Positions 6,701 to 15,763 are shown, counted from the stretch's first letter. The stretch: 27,619 nt of DNA from an uncultured Clostridia bacterium (GCA_910587195.1 CAJUKL010000002.1:58865-86483), one strand, 5' to 3'. The notes: a model not told the origin generated them from the letters alone. Translations and numbers: made by a program.

Positions 6701-8122
6701 TTACAATTCTTCTCCATTTGTTTCAATTACTTTTTGATACCATACAAAAGATTTCTTTTTTGTTCTTTTTAAAGTACCCTTTCCTTCATTATCCAGGTCT
6801 ACATAAATAAAACCATATCTTTTTTTCATTTCTCCAGAACTTGCACTTACCAAATCAATACAACCCCAAGAAGTATACCCCATTAATTCTACTCCATCTA
6901 ACTCCACAGCATCTTTCATTGCTTTGATGTGGTCACGATGATAGTTGATACGATAGTCGTCATCAATAGAGCCATCTGGTTTTGGAGTATCCACAGCACC
7001 AAAACCATTTTCAACGACAAACAATGGTTTTCTATATCTGTCATACACTTGATTTAATGTAATACGAAGTCCTAACGGGTCAATCGCCCAGCCCCAATCA
7101 CTACATTTTAAATAGGGATTTTTTGCTGATGCAAATAAATTTCCTGCTCCCTTTTCCTGCTTTTGGTCAACATCAACACATCTTGTATTGTAGTAGGAAA
7201 ATGAAACAAAATCAACTGTATTTTCTTGTAAAAGTTTTAAATCTTCTTTTTCCATCACAGGCATACAGTTTTCTCTTTCCATCAATTTTAAGCCATAATT
7301 AGGGTATTTCCCTTGTACTTGCACATCTACAAATAAATATTCTTCTCTGTCTGTACAAAGTGCTTCCCAAACATTTTCCGGTTTACAATTATAAGGATAG
7401 GTACTACCTGCTGCAAACATACAGCCTATTTTATTATCACTATCAATTTCATGTGCTATTTTTGTTGCAAGTGCACTTGCAACCAGTTCATGATGCGCTG
7501 CCTGGTATTTTACTGCTTTTTCATTTTCTCCTTCTTCAAAGCAAATACCAGCTCCCATAAAAGGCGCATGTAATATCATATTGATTTCATTAAAGGTCAG
7601 CCAATATTTTACCAGTCCTTTAAATCTTGTAAACAAAGTACGGCATAAATTTTCATAAAATCCTATCATTTTACGATTTCTCCAGCCACCATATGTTTGA
7701 ATTAAATGCATAGGGCAATCAAAATGTACTATGGTTACAAGAGGCTCAATTCCATATTTATGGCACTCTTGAAACAAAGATTCATAAAAAGCTAATCCTT
7801 TTTCATTGGGTATTGTTTCATCACCATTTGGAAAAATTCTGCTCCAGGCAATGCTTAAACGATAGACTTTAAATCCCATTTCTGCAAATAATTTAATATC
7901 TTCTTTATAATGATGGTACATATCAATCCCCAATTTTGCAGGATATTCATAGCCCGGCAAAAAGTCATACATTTTCATTTTTCCAGAAATGACTTTTCCT
8001 CTGTCATCCCCTTTTGGACAAACATCAACATTTGCTAAACCTCTACCATCTGCATCAAAACCGCCTTCACATTGATTGGCTGCCGTTGCACCGCCCCACA
8101 AAAATCCTTTTGGAAATCCCAT
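6701..8122 (-). CDS. bglA: 6-phospho-beta-glucosidase, glycoside hydrolase family 1
   Basis: The 473-residue retaining beta-glycosidase cleaves 6-phospho-beta-glucosides delivered by the PTS permease encoded upstream, in the cytoplasm. GH1 marks: the N-terminal FPKGFLWGGATAANQCEGG, the acid/base Glu179 in LTFNEIN and the nucleophile Glu371 in FVVENGFG. The phospho-sugar loop SSGEMKKRYG (429-437) has the Ser, Lys and Tyr that distinguish 6-phospho-glycosidases from plain beta-glucosidases. Length is normal. ATG 8122 follows AGGAGG, 20 bases after the bglF stop, so it is the last gene of the bglG-bglF-bglA operon. Confidence 0.95.
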   Translation of the reverse strand: MGFPKGFLWGGATAANQCEGGFDADGRGLANVDVCPKGDDRGKVISGKMKMYDFLPGYEYPAKLGIDMYHHYKEDIKLFAEMGFKVYRLSIAWSRIFPNGDETIPNEKGLAFYESLFQECHKYGIEPLVTIVHFDCPMHLIQTYGGWRNRKMIGFYENLCRTLFTRFKGLVKYWLTFNEINMILHAPFMGAGICFEEGENEKAVKYQAAHHELVASALATKIAHEIDSDNKIGCMFAAGSTYPYNCKPENVWEALCTDREEYLFVDVQVQGKYPNYGLKLMERENCMPVMEKEDLKLLQENTVDFVSFSYYNTRCVDVDQKQEKGAGNLFASAKNPYLKCSDWGWAIDPLGLRITLNQVYDRYRKPLFVVENGFGAVDTPKPDGSIDDDYRINYHRDHIKAMKDAVELDGVELMGYTSWGCIDLVSASSGEMKKRYGFIYVDLDNEGKGTLKRTKKKSFVWYQKVIETNGEEL

Positions 8123-8142
8123 ACTTTTTTCCTCCTTTTTGC

Positions 8143-10059
8143 TTAGTGCATAATTGTGATAATTTTATCACCATACTCTGCTGTTTTTTGTTCTTCCGTA
8201 ATCATGTCTAAAAAGTCATCTGCATTTGTTACAAGTACAGGTGTTTCAATAGAATAACCTTCTGCCGCAATCGCATCCTTATCAAATTCTACTAAAACAT
8301 CACCAACAGAAATTTTATCACCTTGTTGTGCTTTTGCAGTAAAATGTTTTCCGTTCAATTCTACTGTATTCATGCCAATATGAATTAACATTTCTACACC
8401 ATCATCGGAAGTAATGCCCATAGCATGGAGGGTAGGGAAAATTGTTGTTAAAATGCCATTGACTGGAGAAACAACCTTTCCTTCTTCTGGTACAATGACA
8501 ACACCTTTTCCTAAAATTCCCATTGCAAACGCCTCATCTTTACATTCTGTTAAAGGAAGTACATTTCCTTTTAAAGGGCTTGCAATCACTTCTTTTTTGA
8601 GTAAAGCAGGTTGTGCTGGTGCTTCTGGCTGTGTTTCTAGTGCTTGTGTATTGTCTGGTGCTGTTTGTTTTTCACGATAGACCACAAACATCATAACAAA
8701 TGCTAATACCATAGCGATGGCTGCACCACTAATTGCTACAATAATATTGCCGTTTGTACCATCTGGATTTATCATTGCTGGAAATTCAAAAATACCCATG
8801 CCACCTGCAAAGAATTTTCTAAAGTTAAAATGTCCATAATAGCCACCTACGATTGCCCCCACAATACAGCTAATAATAAATGGCTTTTTCATTGGTAAAG
8901 TAATACCATAAATAGCAGGTTCTGTTACACCAAAAATACTAGAAATAACGTTTGGTAATGCTAATTCTTTTATTTTTTTATCTTTTGATTTACAGAAAAT
9001 TGCTAATACAACACCTGCTGTTGCAAAAGTACAACCAAAGAATGGCATCATAATATTATCATATCCTAAAGTTACCATGTTATTAATATAAACAGGAATA
9101 AAGCCCCAATGCATACCAAAAATAACAAGAATTTGCCATGTACCACCTACAACTGCACCTGCTAACAATGGGCTAAATTCTCTGATTTTAAATACAAACT
9201 GAGAAATCAGCATAGAGCCAAAAGTTGTAACAGGGCCGATTAATAAAAATCCTACTGGCAATGCCACTAACAATACCAACATTGGTACAAAAAAGAATTT
9301 TACTAAATCTGGTATAAATTTTCCAAAAAACTTTTCGCACTTGGAAGCAAAATAAACAATAAAAATAACTGGAATAACCATTGAAGTATAATCCATACCA
9401 ATCATTGGTAATCCTAAAAATGTCATATAAATATCTGATTCAAACACCGTTCCGGCAAATAGGGTATATAATGGTTCTCCTGCTGCGGATAAACTGCTTC
9501 CCTGCAAAGCTGGATAACACATTGCTGCACCGATTGCCAAGCCAAGCATTGGTTTTAAGCCAAATTTTTTTGCAGAAGTATAACCTAAAAACATAGGCAA
9601 AAACATAAATAATGCATCACCAATACCATTTAACATGGTATAAATCCCGGCTGCGTCTGTGTATAAGCCTAATGCTACAAACAAGGCATTTAATCCCTTG
9701 AGCATACCACAGGCAGACATAACACCTAAAATGGGCTGGAAAATGTTAGATACAATATCAATTAAATTGCTTTTTTTCTCTTCCTCCTCAGAAGATGCTG
9801 CTTTGTTTTCCAAGCCAATCAGTGGACAAACATCCGCATAAACATCTGCAACATGATTGCCTATGACAACTTGATATTGACCACCGCTTTTCATTACAGT
9901 TACAACGCCGTCCATGTTTTTTAACACATCATCATTTGCTTTGCTTTCATCTTTGAGTTTAAAGCGCAAACGTGTAATGCAATGTGTCAAACCGCTTACA
10001 TTGTCTTTTCCTCCAATTTGTTTTACAATTTCCTTTGCTAATGCTTCATACTTACCCAT
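8143..10059 (-). CDS. bglF: Beta-glucoside PTS permease, fused EIIBCA
   Basis: The 638-residue phosphotransferase permease imports and phosphorylates beta-glucosides. Domain order is B-C-A: EIIB at about 1-85 with the phosphorylated Cys27 in GLTHCITRLRF; a membrane EIIC at about 105-465 with roughly ten hydrophobic segments and family motifs such as GVTEPAIYGITLP; a Pro/Ala/Gln-rich linker (about 470-490); and EIIA at about 500-638 with His560 in LIHIGMNTVEL. Start ATG 10059 follows AGGAGG, which can pair with a segment next to a second RAT-like site. Also called bglP in Firmicutes. Such permeases often also regulate the antiterminator by phosphorylation. Confidence 0.96.
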   Translation of the reverse strand: MGKYEALAKEIVKQIGGKDNVSGLTHCITRLRFKLKDESKANDDVLKNMDGVVTVMKSGGQYQVVIGNHVADVYADVCPLIGLENKAASSEEEEKKSNLIDIVSNIFQPILGVMSACGMLKGLNALFVALGLYTDAAGIYTMLNGIGDALFMFLPMFLGYTSAKKFGLKPMLGLAIGAAMCYPALQGSSLSAAGEPLYTLFAGTVFESDIYMTFLGLPMIGMDYTSMVIPVIFIVYFASKCEKFFGKFIPDLVKFFFVPMLVLLVALPVGFLLIGPVTTFGSMLISQFVFKIREFSPLLAGAVVGGTWQILVIFGMHWGFIPVYINNMVTLGYDNIMMPFFGCTFATAGVVLAIFCKSKDKKIKELALPNVISSIFGVTEPAIYGITLPMKKPFIISCIVGAIVGGYYGHFNFRKFFAGGMGIFEFPAMINPDGTNGNIIVAISGAAIAMVLAFVMMFVVYREKQTAPDNTQALETQPEAPAQPALLKKEVIASPLKGNVLPLTECKDEAFAMGILGKGVVIVPEEGKVVSPVNGILTTIFPTLHAMGITSDDGVEMLIHIGMNTVELNGKHFTAKAQQGDKISVGDVLVEFDKDAIAAEGYSIETPVLVTNADDFLDMITEEQKTAEYGDKIITIMH

Positions 10060-10066
10060 ACTTTTT

Positions 10067-10128
10067 CCTCCATTCTTGATAAATAATATTTATAAAATGA
10101 AGGTTTGGCCAACTGAATGTCACCATCC
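10067..10128 (-). promoter_or_regulatory. Second RAT-like site with RBS-sequestering hairpin ahead of bglF
   Basis: Five bases after the bglG stop, the minus strand reads GGATGGTGAC...GGCCAAACC (10128-10102), close to the ribonucleic antiterminator (RAT) consensus bound by LicT/BglG proteins, though its central stem is weak. Its closing CC also starts CCTTCATT (10103-10096), which can pair with AATGGAGG (10074-10067). That segment contains the bglF ribosome binding site. No T-run follows. The arrangement mirrors RAT1/terminator upstream of bglG but would act on translation. Inferred from pairing only. Confidence 0.55.
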
Positions 10129-10133
10129 TAGAA

Positions 10134-10979
10134 TTACCGATTTTGTCTGATTGCTTTTTCAATATGGATTGTCAAATATAATTGTTCTTCTTCACTTACT
10201 GCATAAGAATAAGTTGTAGCAATATATGCCGTAATTTTTAAAGTACATTCATAAGCAGATTTATATTTTGTTTTAACAAGAGCTAACAAGTCTTCTTCTT
10301 CCTGTCCTTCATAATTGTTTTTTTGAAACAATCTTAAAGCAAAAAATTTTAAATGGGTTACAAATCTATGATAATAGACAGAATCCTCATCAAATTTCAT
10401 TTGAAAATGATATTTTACAATATTTACAATTTGATGAATCAGCTTTGTTACTTCGCCAATTTCCTGTATGCCATTATGATTATCGTCCATTTGTGCATTA
10501 ACAATATGTAAGGCAATAAATCCAGCTTCATCTTCTGGTAAACGAATATCAAATGCTTCTTCTATCATATCCAATGCTTTTAAACCAATTTGGAATTCTT
10601 CTCTATAAAATTTTTTAATATCCCATAACATAATATTTTTAACGCAAATACCTTCTCTTTGTCGAATAATTGCCATATGCATATGGTCTAATAAAGTAAT
10701 ATAGATAAAATCATTCAAATTTCTTTCTGCCTTTGTTCTAGCATACTCAATAATTTTTTCACTTACTTCTACATACTCCATAGGAATGTCTTTTAAAAGT
10801 TGCTGTAATTTTGTGTTTGTGTCTTTATTTTCTAAAGCAAACACTTTGTCAATTTTTTCTTCTTCAATTTTGTCGCCAACTCTTTTTTTAAAAGCAATGC
10901 CACAGCCCATTACAATTTTTTCTGCTTTTCCTTCGTATATGACAACTACATTATGATTGAGTATTTTTCCAATTTTCAT
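10134..10979 (-). CDS. bglG: BglG/LicT-family transcriptional antiterminator
   Basis: A 281-residue RNA-binding antiterminator that opens the operon leader when beta-glucosides are present. The N-terminal CAT RNA-binding domain (about 1-55) begins MKIGKILNHNVVVIYEG with the usual pattern. Two PTS regulation domains follow: PRD1 (about 65-170) with the phosphorylatable His in LLDHMHMAI, and PRD2 (about 175-281) with His in GFIALHIVNAQ, HRFVTHLKFFALR and TIHIEKAI. I chose ATG 10979 (AGGAGAGGAT upstream) rather than the longer open frame to 11132, because that extension is the transcribed leader with terminator and RAT. Equivalent to licT in Bacillus. Confidence 0.94.
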   Translation of the reverse strand: MKIGKILNHNVVVIYEGKAEKIVMGCGIAFKKRVGDKIEEEKIDKVFALENKDTNTKLQQLLKDIPMEYVEVSEKIIEYARTKAERNLNDFIYITLLDHMHMAIIRQREGICVKNIMLWDIKKFYREEFQIGLKALDMIEEAFDIRLPEDEAGFIALHIVNAQMDDNHNGIQEIGEVTKLIHQIVNIVKYHFQMKFDEDSVYYHRFVTHLKFFALRLFQKNNYEGQEEEDLLALVKTKYKSAYECTLKITAYIATTYSYAVSEEEQLYLTIHIEKAIRQNR

Positions 10980-10992
10980 GTAATCCTCTCCT

Positions 10993-11089
10993 AAAAAAAA
11001 CCTGTTCATACAAAAACAATAAGACAAATAAAAATTTATCTTAATTTTTGTATAAACAGGTCTAGCTTGTACTGAAACAATCACTATCC
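10993..11089 (-). promoter_or_regulatory. RAT antiterminator and terminator in the bgl leader
   Basis: The RAT at 11089-11059 reads GGAT-AGTGA-TTGT...ACAA-GC-TAGACC, matching the LicT/BglG target layout (GGAT, asymmetric bulge, 4-bp stem, GC, ACC). Its final CC is the first two bases of the terminator arm CCTGTTTATACAAAAA (11060-11045), which pairs with TTTTTGTATGAACAGG (11016-11001) and runs into eight T residues. Antiterminator binding stabilises the RAT and prevents the terminator. Confidence 0.92.
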
Positions 11090-11099
11090 ATTTTTTATC

Positions 11100-11128
11100 A
11101 TTGTATCGAACTCTTTTGCTTTTGTCAA
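11100..11128 (-). promoter_or_regulatory. Promoter of the bglG-bglF-bglA operon
   Basis: Consensus TTGACA (11128-11123), 17-bp spacer and TACAAT (11105-11100) on the minus strand. The start of transcription falls just ahead of the RAT. Repeat R4 begins about 20 bp upstream of the -35 box. Confidence 0.9.
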
Positions 11129-11148
11129 GCACTTTTTAAAATTTTTTT

Positions 11149-11401
11149 ACGCTTTCTTAAAAGAAAGCTTAGCAAAGAACCTTTGTGCAAAACTTCGTTT
11201 TGCTGCTGTACGTTAGGCTTGGTTAGGCTTGAACAGTTGTTTTAGATAAACGACAACAGGACATCATTCGTTAAAAAATTTGTTCTGTTCTGTTTGCAAA
11301 AGAAAAAAGGAGTGGTCAGTTTTTTTCAAAAAGCTTGCAGAGTTTGACTTGCAAAACGTCCAGTGAAAATTTTGCAACGACCGAAACAAAGTGTAAACCA
11401 G
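11149..11401 (+). repeat. Dispersed intergenic repeat, copy R4
   Basis: Opens with ACGCTTTCTT and the hairpin GCTTTCTT-AA-AAGAAAGC (11151-11168), then TTAGCAAAGAACCTTTG and the hairpin GCAAAAC-TTC-GTTTTGC that is also present in the 21.2-21.8 kb copies. Later come a weaker CAGTTTTTTTC/AAAAAGCTTG segment and TTGCAAAA...TTTTGCAA, where only the outer part of the R2 palindrome survives. It ends with GACCGAAACAAAGTGTAAACC. It separates the bgl promoter from the GrpE/Hsp70-like locus; 11402-11488 shows nothing further. Confidence 0.8.
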
Positions 11402-11488
11402 CCTTTCAAAGCTTTTACGCTTTTCTGTTTCTTTTTCAGTAAAATCATAACAAAACTACTTTTTTATCAAACTGAATTTTATTATGTT

Positions 11489-11497
11489 GTTATACTA
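11489..11497 (+). promoter_or_regulatory. Possible extended -10 promoter for the GrpE/Hsp70-like locus
   Basis: TG-T-TATACT matches an extended -10 element about 70 bases before the 25-codon ORF. No good -35 box is seen. Confidence 0.4.
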
Positions 11498-11567
11498 GAA
11501 AATTTTGCAAAAATATGATATCCTATTTTTATGTAATCTCTTAAGTGGAAAAGGGAGGCTATTTTTT

Positions 11568-11645
11568 ATGAAAATTTATCAGCATGCATTTACATTTCCA
11601 CAAGAATTTATGGAAAGAATAAAAATAGAACCATTAAAATTATGA
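11568..11645 (+). CDS. 25-codon ORF in frame with the GrpE-like gene, ended by TGA
   Basis: ATG 11568 has the best ribosome binding site of the locus (AAGGGAGG, 8 bases upstream). The frame codes MKIYQHAFTFPQEF... and ends at TGA 11643-11645. The next ATG (11655) is in the same frame three codons later and has no recognisable ribosome binding site. This could be a leader peptide that couples translation to the next gene, a small protein, or the true N-terminus of the GrpE-like protein cut by a nonsense codon. Confidence 0.5.
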   Translation: MKIYQHAFTFPQEFMERIKIEPLKL

Positions 11646-11654
11646 AATATTTCT

Positions 11655-12803
11655 ATGGATATTTTGATTCTACTCTTTTTGATATTAAGCTATCATTCAT
11701 TTTTAGTTATTTACTTTTATAAAAAAGGGGTGTTAAAATTGGACGTAAAAGACTTACTGGAATTATTAGAAAAGGAAGAAGTAATCGAAAAAATTAAAGA
11801 GATTGTAAGCAAAGACCCAAAAAAACCATCTAAATCTCAAAAAAATATAACACCTAACGAAACAAAAGAAAAAAAACAAGAAGAAAAATTATTTAAGGAA
11901 AAAGAAGAAAAACTGAAAAGACAAATTTCTATACTTAATGATGAAAAAGCACAAATACAGGCTTTACTTTTAGCAAAACACAAAGAATATCAACAAGAAG
12001 CCAATACTTTAGAAAATAAAAACCAGCAATTACAGCAGCAAATTGATAGCCTACAGCAACAAAATCAAAGGTTAACACAACAAAATGAAGCCTTGTTAGA
12101 AGAACAACTAGAAAATGAACTAGAAGAAGAATTGACTGAAACAATAGAGCAATTAAAAAAAGAAGTATTTAATTTAAAAGAAACCAAACGAATCTTAACA
12201 GATACAATCGCCAGCAGCGGTAGAGAAAAAGAATCTTTAAAAAAGAATCTTCTAAAATTAAAAACAGAGTTGCAAAGACTTCAAAATGAAAATATTACCC
12301 TTCTTTCTAACCTAAAGCAAAAAGAACAAGAAGAAATGAGATATCAAATCGAACTGGAAAACAAAGACAAAACAGCAGAATATTACAAAATAAAATATCA
12401 AAATATTGATCATTATTTTGAATCATATCGGGCATTAGGGGAAAACATACATCATGACTTGGAAAGGGTTTTAAGTAAACAAAGTCCCGAAACTTTTTTT
12501 TGTTATGGGACGCAATGGACAAATATTGAAGCACTATGGGAGCTAATTAGTTTTAAGTTAAATAAATATCAACCAGAAGAAATTCGTGTTTTAAGTAGCA
12601 TTTTTGACTATTTCTTTACTTGTTACGAAAGCATCAATACCAATTATGAAAGGCTGCATGTGAAAATAGGCGATGAATTTGATGAAGATATACATACAAG
12701 GGCATCAAACAGCGCTGTCACAGGAAATATTAAAGAAATTCTTTTAAAAGGTTATAAAGGTATCCGCAATGGAAAAATTAAAAAATCAATCGTCCGAATG
12801 TAA
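11655..12803 (+). CDS. Membrane-anchored coiled-coil protein with GrpE-like C-terminus
   Basis: This 382-residue protein is probably the exchange factor or partner of the Hsp70-like protein encoded next. Residues 1-23 (MDILILLFLILSYHSF...) form one membrane segment followed by KK, so the bulk should face the cytoplasm. Residues 30-52 are a charged helix, 75-245 a long Glu/Lys/Gln-rich coiled coil, and 260-382 a globular domain. The last 45 residues (GDEFDEDIH, SNSAVTGNIKEILLKGY, KSIVRM) follow the GrpE pattern: GD-x-FD-x-x-xH, G-x-I-x-E-x-L-x-KGY and a basic VR close. That match is by eye. The start is uncertain: ATG 11655 lacks an RBS, while TTG 11739 follows AAGGGG and would remove the membrane segment. 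A further in-frame ORF lies upstream. Confidence 0.7.
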   Translation: MDILILLFLILSYHSFLVIYFYKKGVLKLDVKDLLELLEKEEVIEKIKEIVSKDPKKPSKSQKNITPNETKEKKQEEKLFKEKEEKLKRQISILNDEKAQIQALLLAKHKEYQQEANTLENKNQQLQQQIDSLQQQNQRLTQQNEALLEEQLENELEEELTETIEQLKKEVFNLKETKRILTDTIASSGREKESLKKNLLKLKTELQRLQNENITLLSNLKQKEQEEMRYQIELENKDKTAEYYKIKYQNIDHYFESYRALGENIHHDLERVLSKQSPETFFCYGTQWTNIEALWELISFKLNKYQPEEIRVLSSIFDYFFTCYESINTNYERLHVKIGDEFDEDIHTRASNSAVTGNIKEILLKGYKGIRNGKIKKSIVRM

Positions 12804-12826
12804 GGGCAAAAGGGAGGATATATAAA

Positions 12827-15754
12827 ATGGAAATAGCAACAAAAAGTACCAACAGCATTTTTGTCAATGAGGACTTTTTTGTAAAACTCATTGCATTGGA
12901 GCAAGAGGAAAGAACAAGAAATTGTATTCCTATGATGCAGGAGTTATTAGAAAAATTAAGTGATATTACAGAAAAGGAATTTGTAACCATAAAAAACAAG
13001 CCAGTGCTTTATAACAAAACCTATAATTTTTTAATTGCAGATACCAGAAGATGGTTTTGTTCTGATACAGAATTTAACTATGAACTTTTTCGCAAAGAAA
13101 ACAAGCCTATTGGAAGACCCATGTTAGAAGCGGAAGCCTATGACTTATTTTTTATTAAAAGAAACAATCCGCTTGTATTTTATAACAGTAGCAGTAATCC
13201 TGATTTTAACAGCAGCTATTCCAATAATTGGTATTGGATAAAAAATAAAAATATTGATACCAATAGCTATACCTATTATCATTCTGTTGCTTGCAGATAC
13301 CAAAACCATACTTCTGAAAATGGTGGTTTTGTAATGTGCCATGATGGAACATCTGGCAATAGTCCTTTTAGTGATTCCACCACTTTAAACATTCCGGTTT
13401 GCGACTGTCAAGAAAATATTTCTGCAGCAGAAGTTTTAATTAGTGAAGGACTTATTCCAAAAGGACTGACAGAAAAAGAAGAAAAAATATTAGAAGAAAT
13501 GATAGTATTCTATAAAAATAAGCTGATAAAATTAGACGAGTACGGTTTTTTAGATACCAGCGTTCTTTTGGAAAGTGTAAAAAAAGATAAAATCAAAACC
13601 TTTCAATCCATTCCACTCAACAGAGAAGAAGTTGGAGAATATTTAAAATCAAACACCATACAGCTTACTAGTGAAACAAAAAAATTGTTTGTCAATCAAT
13701 TTTTAGAATGTGACTATCTGAGAGCCGATATTGACCCCTACGACGAAAAAATTGTAGAAGACCCAAACAGAGGTCATTGGGATTTATGGACAGAAGAACC
13801 AAAATCAAACAGCATTAAAATTACTGTTAATTCTCCTTTTGTGGGCAGAAATCCCATCAGCGATATTAAAGAAGATGGCATTATTGGCATTGATTTTGGT
13901 ACCAAAAGCACTGTTGTGGTTTATCAAGATGGGGATGACAACATTCTTCCTATGCGTGTTGGCAGAGGAAAATATCGAAAAGAGATTAAAAAATCAGATT
14001 ATGAAAATCCAACTGTTATGGAATTTGTTGATATTCAAAACTTTATGAAAAGATACAATGCCAGAGAAGGCAGACCTGAAACACTTTGGAGTGATTTGAC
14101 AGTTTCTCACAGAGCTTCTGAGCAGCTTAAAGATGGAAAAGATAGTAACAAATATTATACCTTTTTCAGTGACTTAAAACAATGGAGTGGAGATAAACAT
14201 CGTAAAATTAGAATCAAAGATGATAGTGGTTATGAAACAGTATTACCCGCATTTATTGATATTGAAGATGGTGAATTTAACCCTATTGAATTATATGCTT
14301 ATTATTTAGGAATTTTTATCAACAATATGTATAAGGGAATTTATCTCAATTATTTGCTTTCTTTCCCTGTCACATATGAAAAAAGTATTCGGGAAAAAAT
14401 TATTCATTCTTTTGAGCGAGGCATTAAAAAATCGCTTCCTGATGAAGTATTAAAAGATAAAGAAATCATGTCAAAATTCCGCATTACCCAAGGAGCCAGC
14501 GAACCAGCAGCTTATGCCATTTGCGCATTAGAAAGCTATGCTTTTGAGCCAGAAGAAGGTGAAAAAATTCCTTATGCTATTTTTGACTTTGGTGGTGGCA
14601 CCACAGACTTTGACTTTGGTATTTGGAGATATGCAGAAGGGAAAGAAGCCAGAAGATATGATTATGTAATTGAACACTTTGGAGCAGGTGGCGACCAATA
14701 TCTCGGCGGTGAAAATTTATTAGAACTTCTTGCATTTCATGTTTTCAAAAAAAATAGAAATAAACTTTTAGAAGAAGATATTTCTTTTTATAAACCGGCA
14801 GAATGTAAGGATTTTGCAGGAAGTGAAGCCCTATTGAGCAATTCTCAAGAAGCAAAATTAAACACAAAACAGTTGATGGAAAAATTAAGAGATTTATGGG
14901 AAAACAATTTGGAAGAAGGCAACAGTATTGAAGAAGGTTTAATTGAATTGATGTTGTTTACCAATTCTGGAGAAGAAAAACCAAATTCTCCTTTAGAAGT
15001 GGACAAAGAAGAATTACTCAAAATAGTAAGAGATAGAATTGAAGTAGGAGTAAAAAATTTCTTTGATGCTTTAACTTCCAGCTTTTTAAACAAAGAAGAA
15101 ATTAGTTGTATTAATATTTTCCTTGCTGGAAATTCTAGCAAATCTCCGATTGTGCGAGAATTATTTGAAGAATACATTGCAGAAAAAACAAGTGAAATGA
15201 AACAAACTTTTCACTGTAAACAAGATAATGACTTTTTTATGATTTATCCACCACTGGGTACAGAAGAAGCAGAAAGAATCCAAGCAGAAAGAGGAATTAT
15301 CATCAACCGAGATGCTGTGACAGAACCAACTGGAAAAACAGGTGTTGCATTTGGCTTAATTGAAGGAAGACCTAGTTCTAAAATAAAAGTAGTTTCTGAA
15401 ATTAAAAGTGATGATGAAGTAAAGTTTAAGTATTATCTTGGGGTTCGAAACAGAAAGAAATTTTTTGAATGTATTATTGACAGAAACACAGCTTATAACG
15501 AATGGAATGCTTTTATAGATGCATGTGTTGCAGATTTTGAAATTTATTATACTTCTCTGCCAGAAGCAACCACAAAAAATAGTCTTGCGATTGAAGAAGC
15601 AAAGAAAAAAATATGTCGTATTGACGCCACAAGTGAGGAAGCAGAAATTTATATTCGCTTTGTAAATCCAACCATGATAGAATATGTTGTAGCAACAGAA
15701 GAAGGAATTGCGCAAGGAAAATATTTAGGAGAAATTACTAAACTAGAATTTTAA
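12827..15754 (+). CDS. Hsp70-like (DnaK/actin-fold) ATPase with unassigned N-terminal extension
   Basis: The 975-residue protein contains a full Hsp70-type nucleotide-binding domain at about 350-845: phosphate-1 IGIDFGTKSTVV (353-364), QGASEPAAYAI (555-565), phosphate-2 FDFGGGTTDF (586-595), GAGGDQYLGGEN (619-630), the adenosine motif IFLAGNSSKSP (764-774) and TGVAFGL (838-844). Residues 1-345 match nothing I know; they hold an aromatic, Asn/Ser-rich stretch (110-190) and five Cys at 78, 156, 171, 192 and 194. After the ATPase there are only about 130 residues, with no recognisable DnaK substrate-binding domain or lid. ATG 12827 follows AGGGAGG, 23 bases after the GrpE-like gene, so the two form an operon. 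Function unknown; a chaperone-like machine is the natural inference. Confidence 0.85.
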   Translation: MEIATKSTNSIFVNEDFFVKLIALEQEERTRNCIPMMQELLEKLSDITEKEFVTIKNKPVLYNKTYNFLIADTRRWFCSDTEFNYELFRKENKPIGRPMLEAEAYDLFFIKRNNPLVFYNSSSNPDFNSSYSNNWYWIKNKNIDTNSYTYYHSVACRYQNHTSENGGFVMCHDGTSGNSPFSDSTTLNIPVCDCQENISAAEVLISEGLIPKGLTEKEEKILEEMIVFYKNKLIKLDEYGFLDTSVLLESVKKDKIKTFQSIPLNREEVGEYLKSNTIQLTSETKKLFVNQFLECDYLRADIDPYDEKIVEDPNRGHWDLWTEEPKSNSIKITVNSPFVGRNPISDIKEDGIIGIDFGTKSTVVVYQDGDDNILPMRVGRGKYRKEIKKSDYENPTVMEFVDIQNFMKRYNAREGRPETLWSDLTVSHRASEQLKDGKDSNKYYTFFSDLKQWSGDKHRKIRIKDDSGYETVLPAFIDIEDGEFNPIELYAYYLGIFINNMYKGIYLNYLLSFPVTYEKSIREKIIHSFERGIKKSLPDEVLKDKEIMSKFRITQGASEPAAYAICALESYAFEPEEGEKIPYAIFDFGGGTTDFDFGIWRYAEGKEARRYDYVIEHFGAGGDQYLGGENLLELLAFHVFKKNRNKLLEEDISFYKPAECKDFAGSEALLSNSQEAKLNTKQLMEKLRDLWENNLEEGNSIEEGLIELMLFTNSGEEKPNSPLEVDKEELLKIVRDRIEVGVKNFFDALTSSFLNKEEISCINIFLAGNSSKSPIVRELFEEYIAEKTSEMKQTFHCKQDNDFFMIYPPLGTEEAERIQAERGIIINRDAVTEPTGKTGVAFGLIEGRPSSKIKVVSEIKSDDEVKFKYYLGVRNRKKFFECIIDRNTAYNEWNAFIDACVADFEIYYTSLPEATTKNSLAIEEAKKKICRIDATSEEAEIYIRFVNPTMIEYVVATEEGIAQGKYLGEITKLEF

Positions 15755-15763
15755 CATTATTTT

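Noticed and set aside
10980..11132. N-terminal extension of BglG up to 11132
   Set aside because: This stretch contains the promoter, the RAT and the terminator; the BglG family N-terminus and a good ribosome binding site are at 10979.
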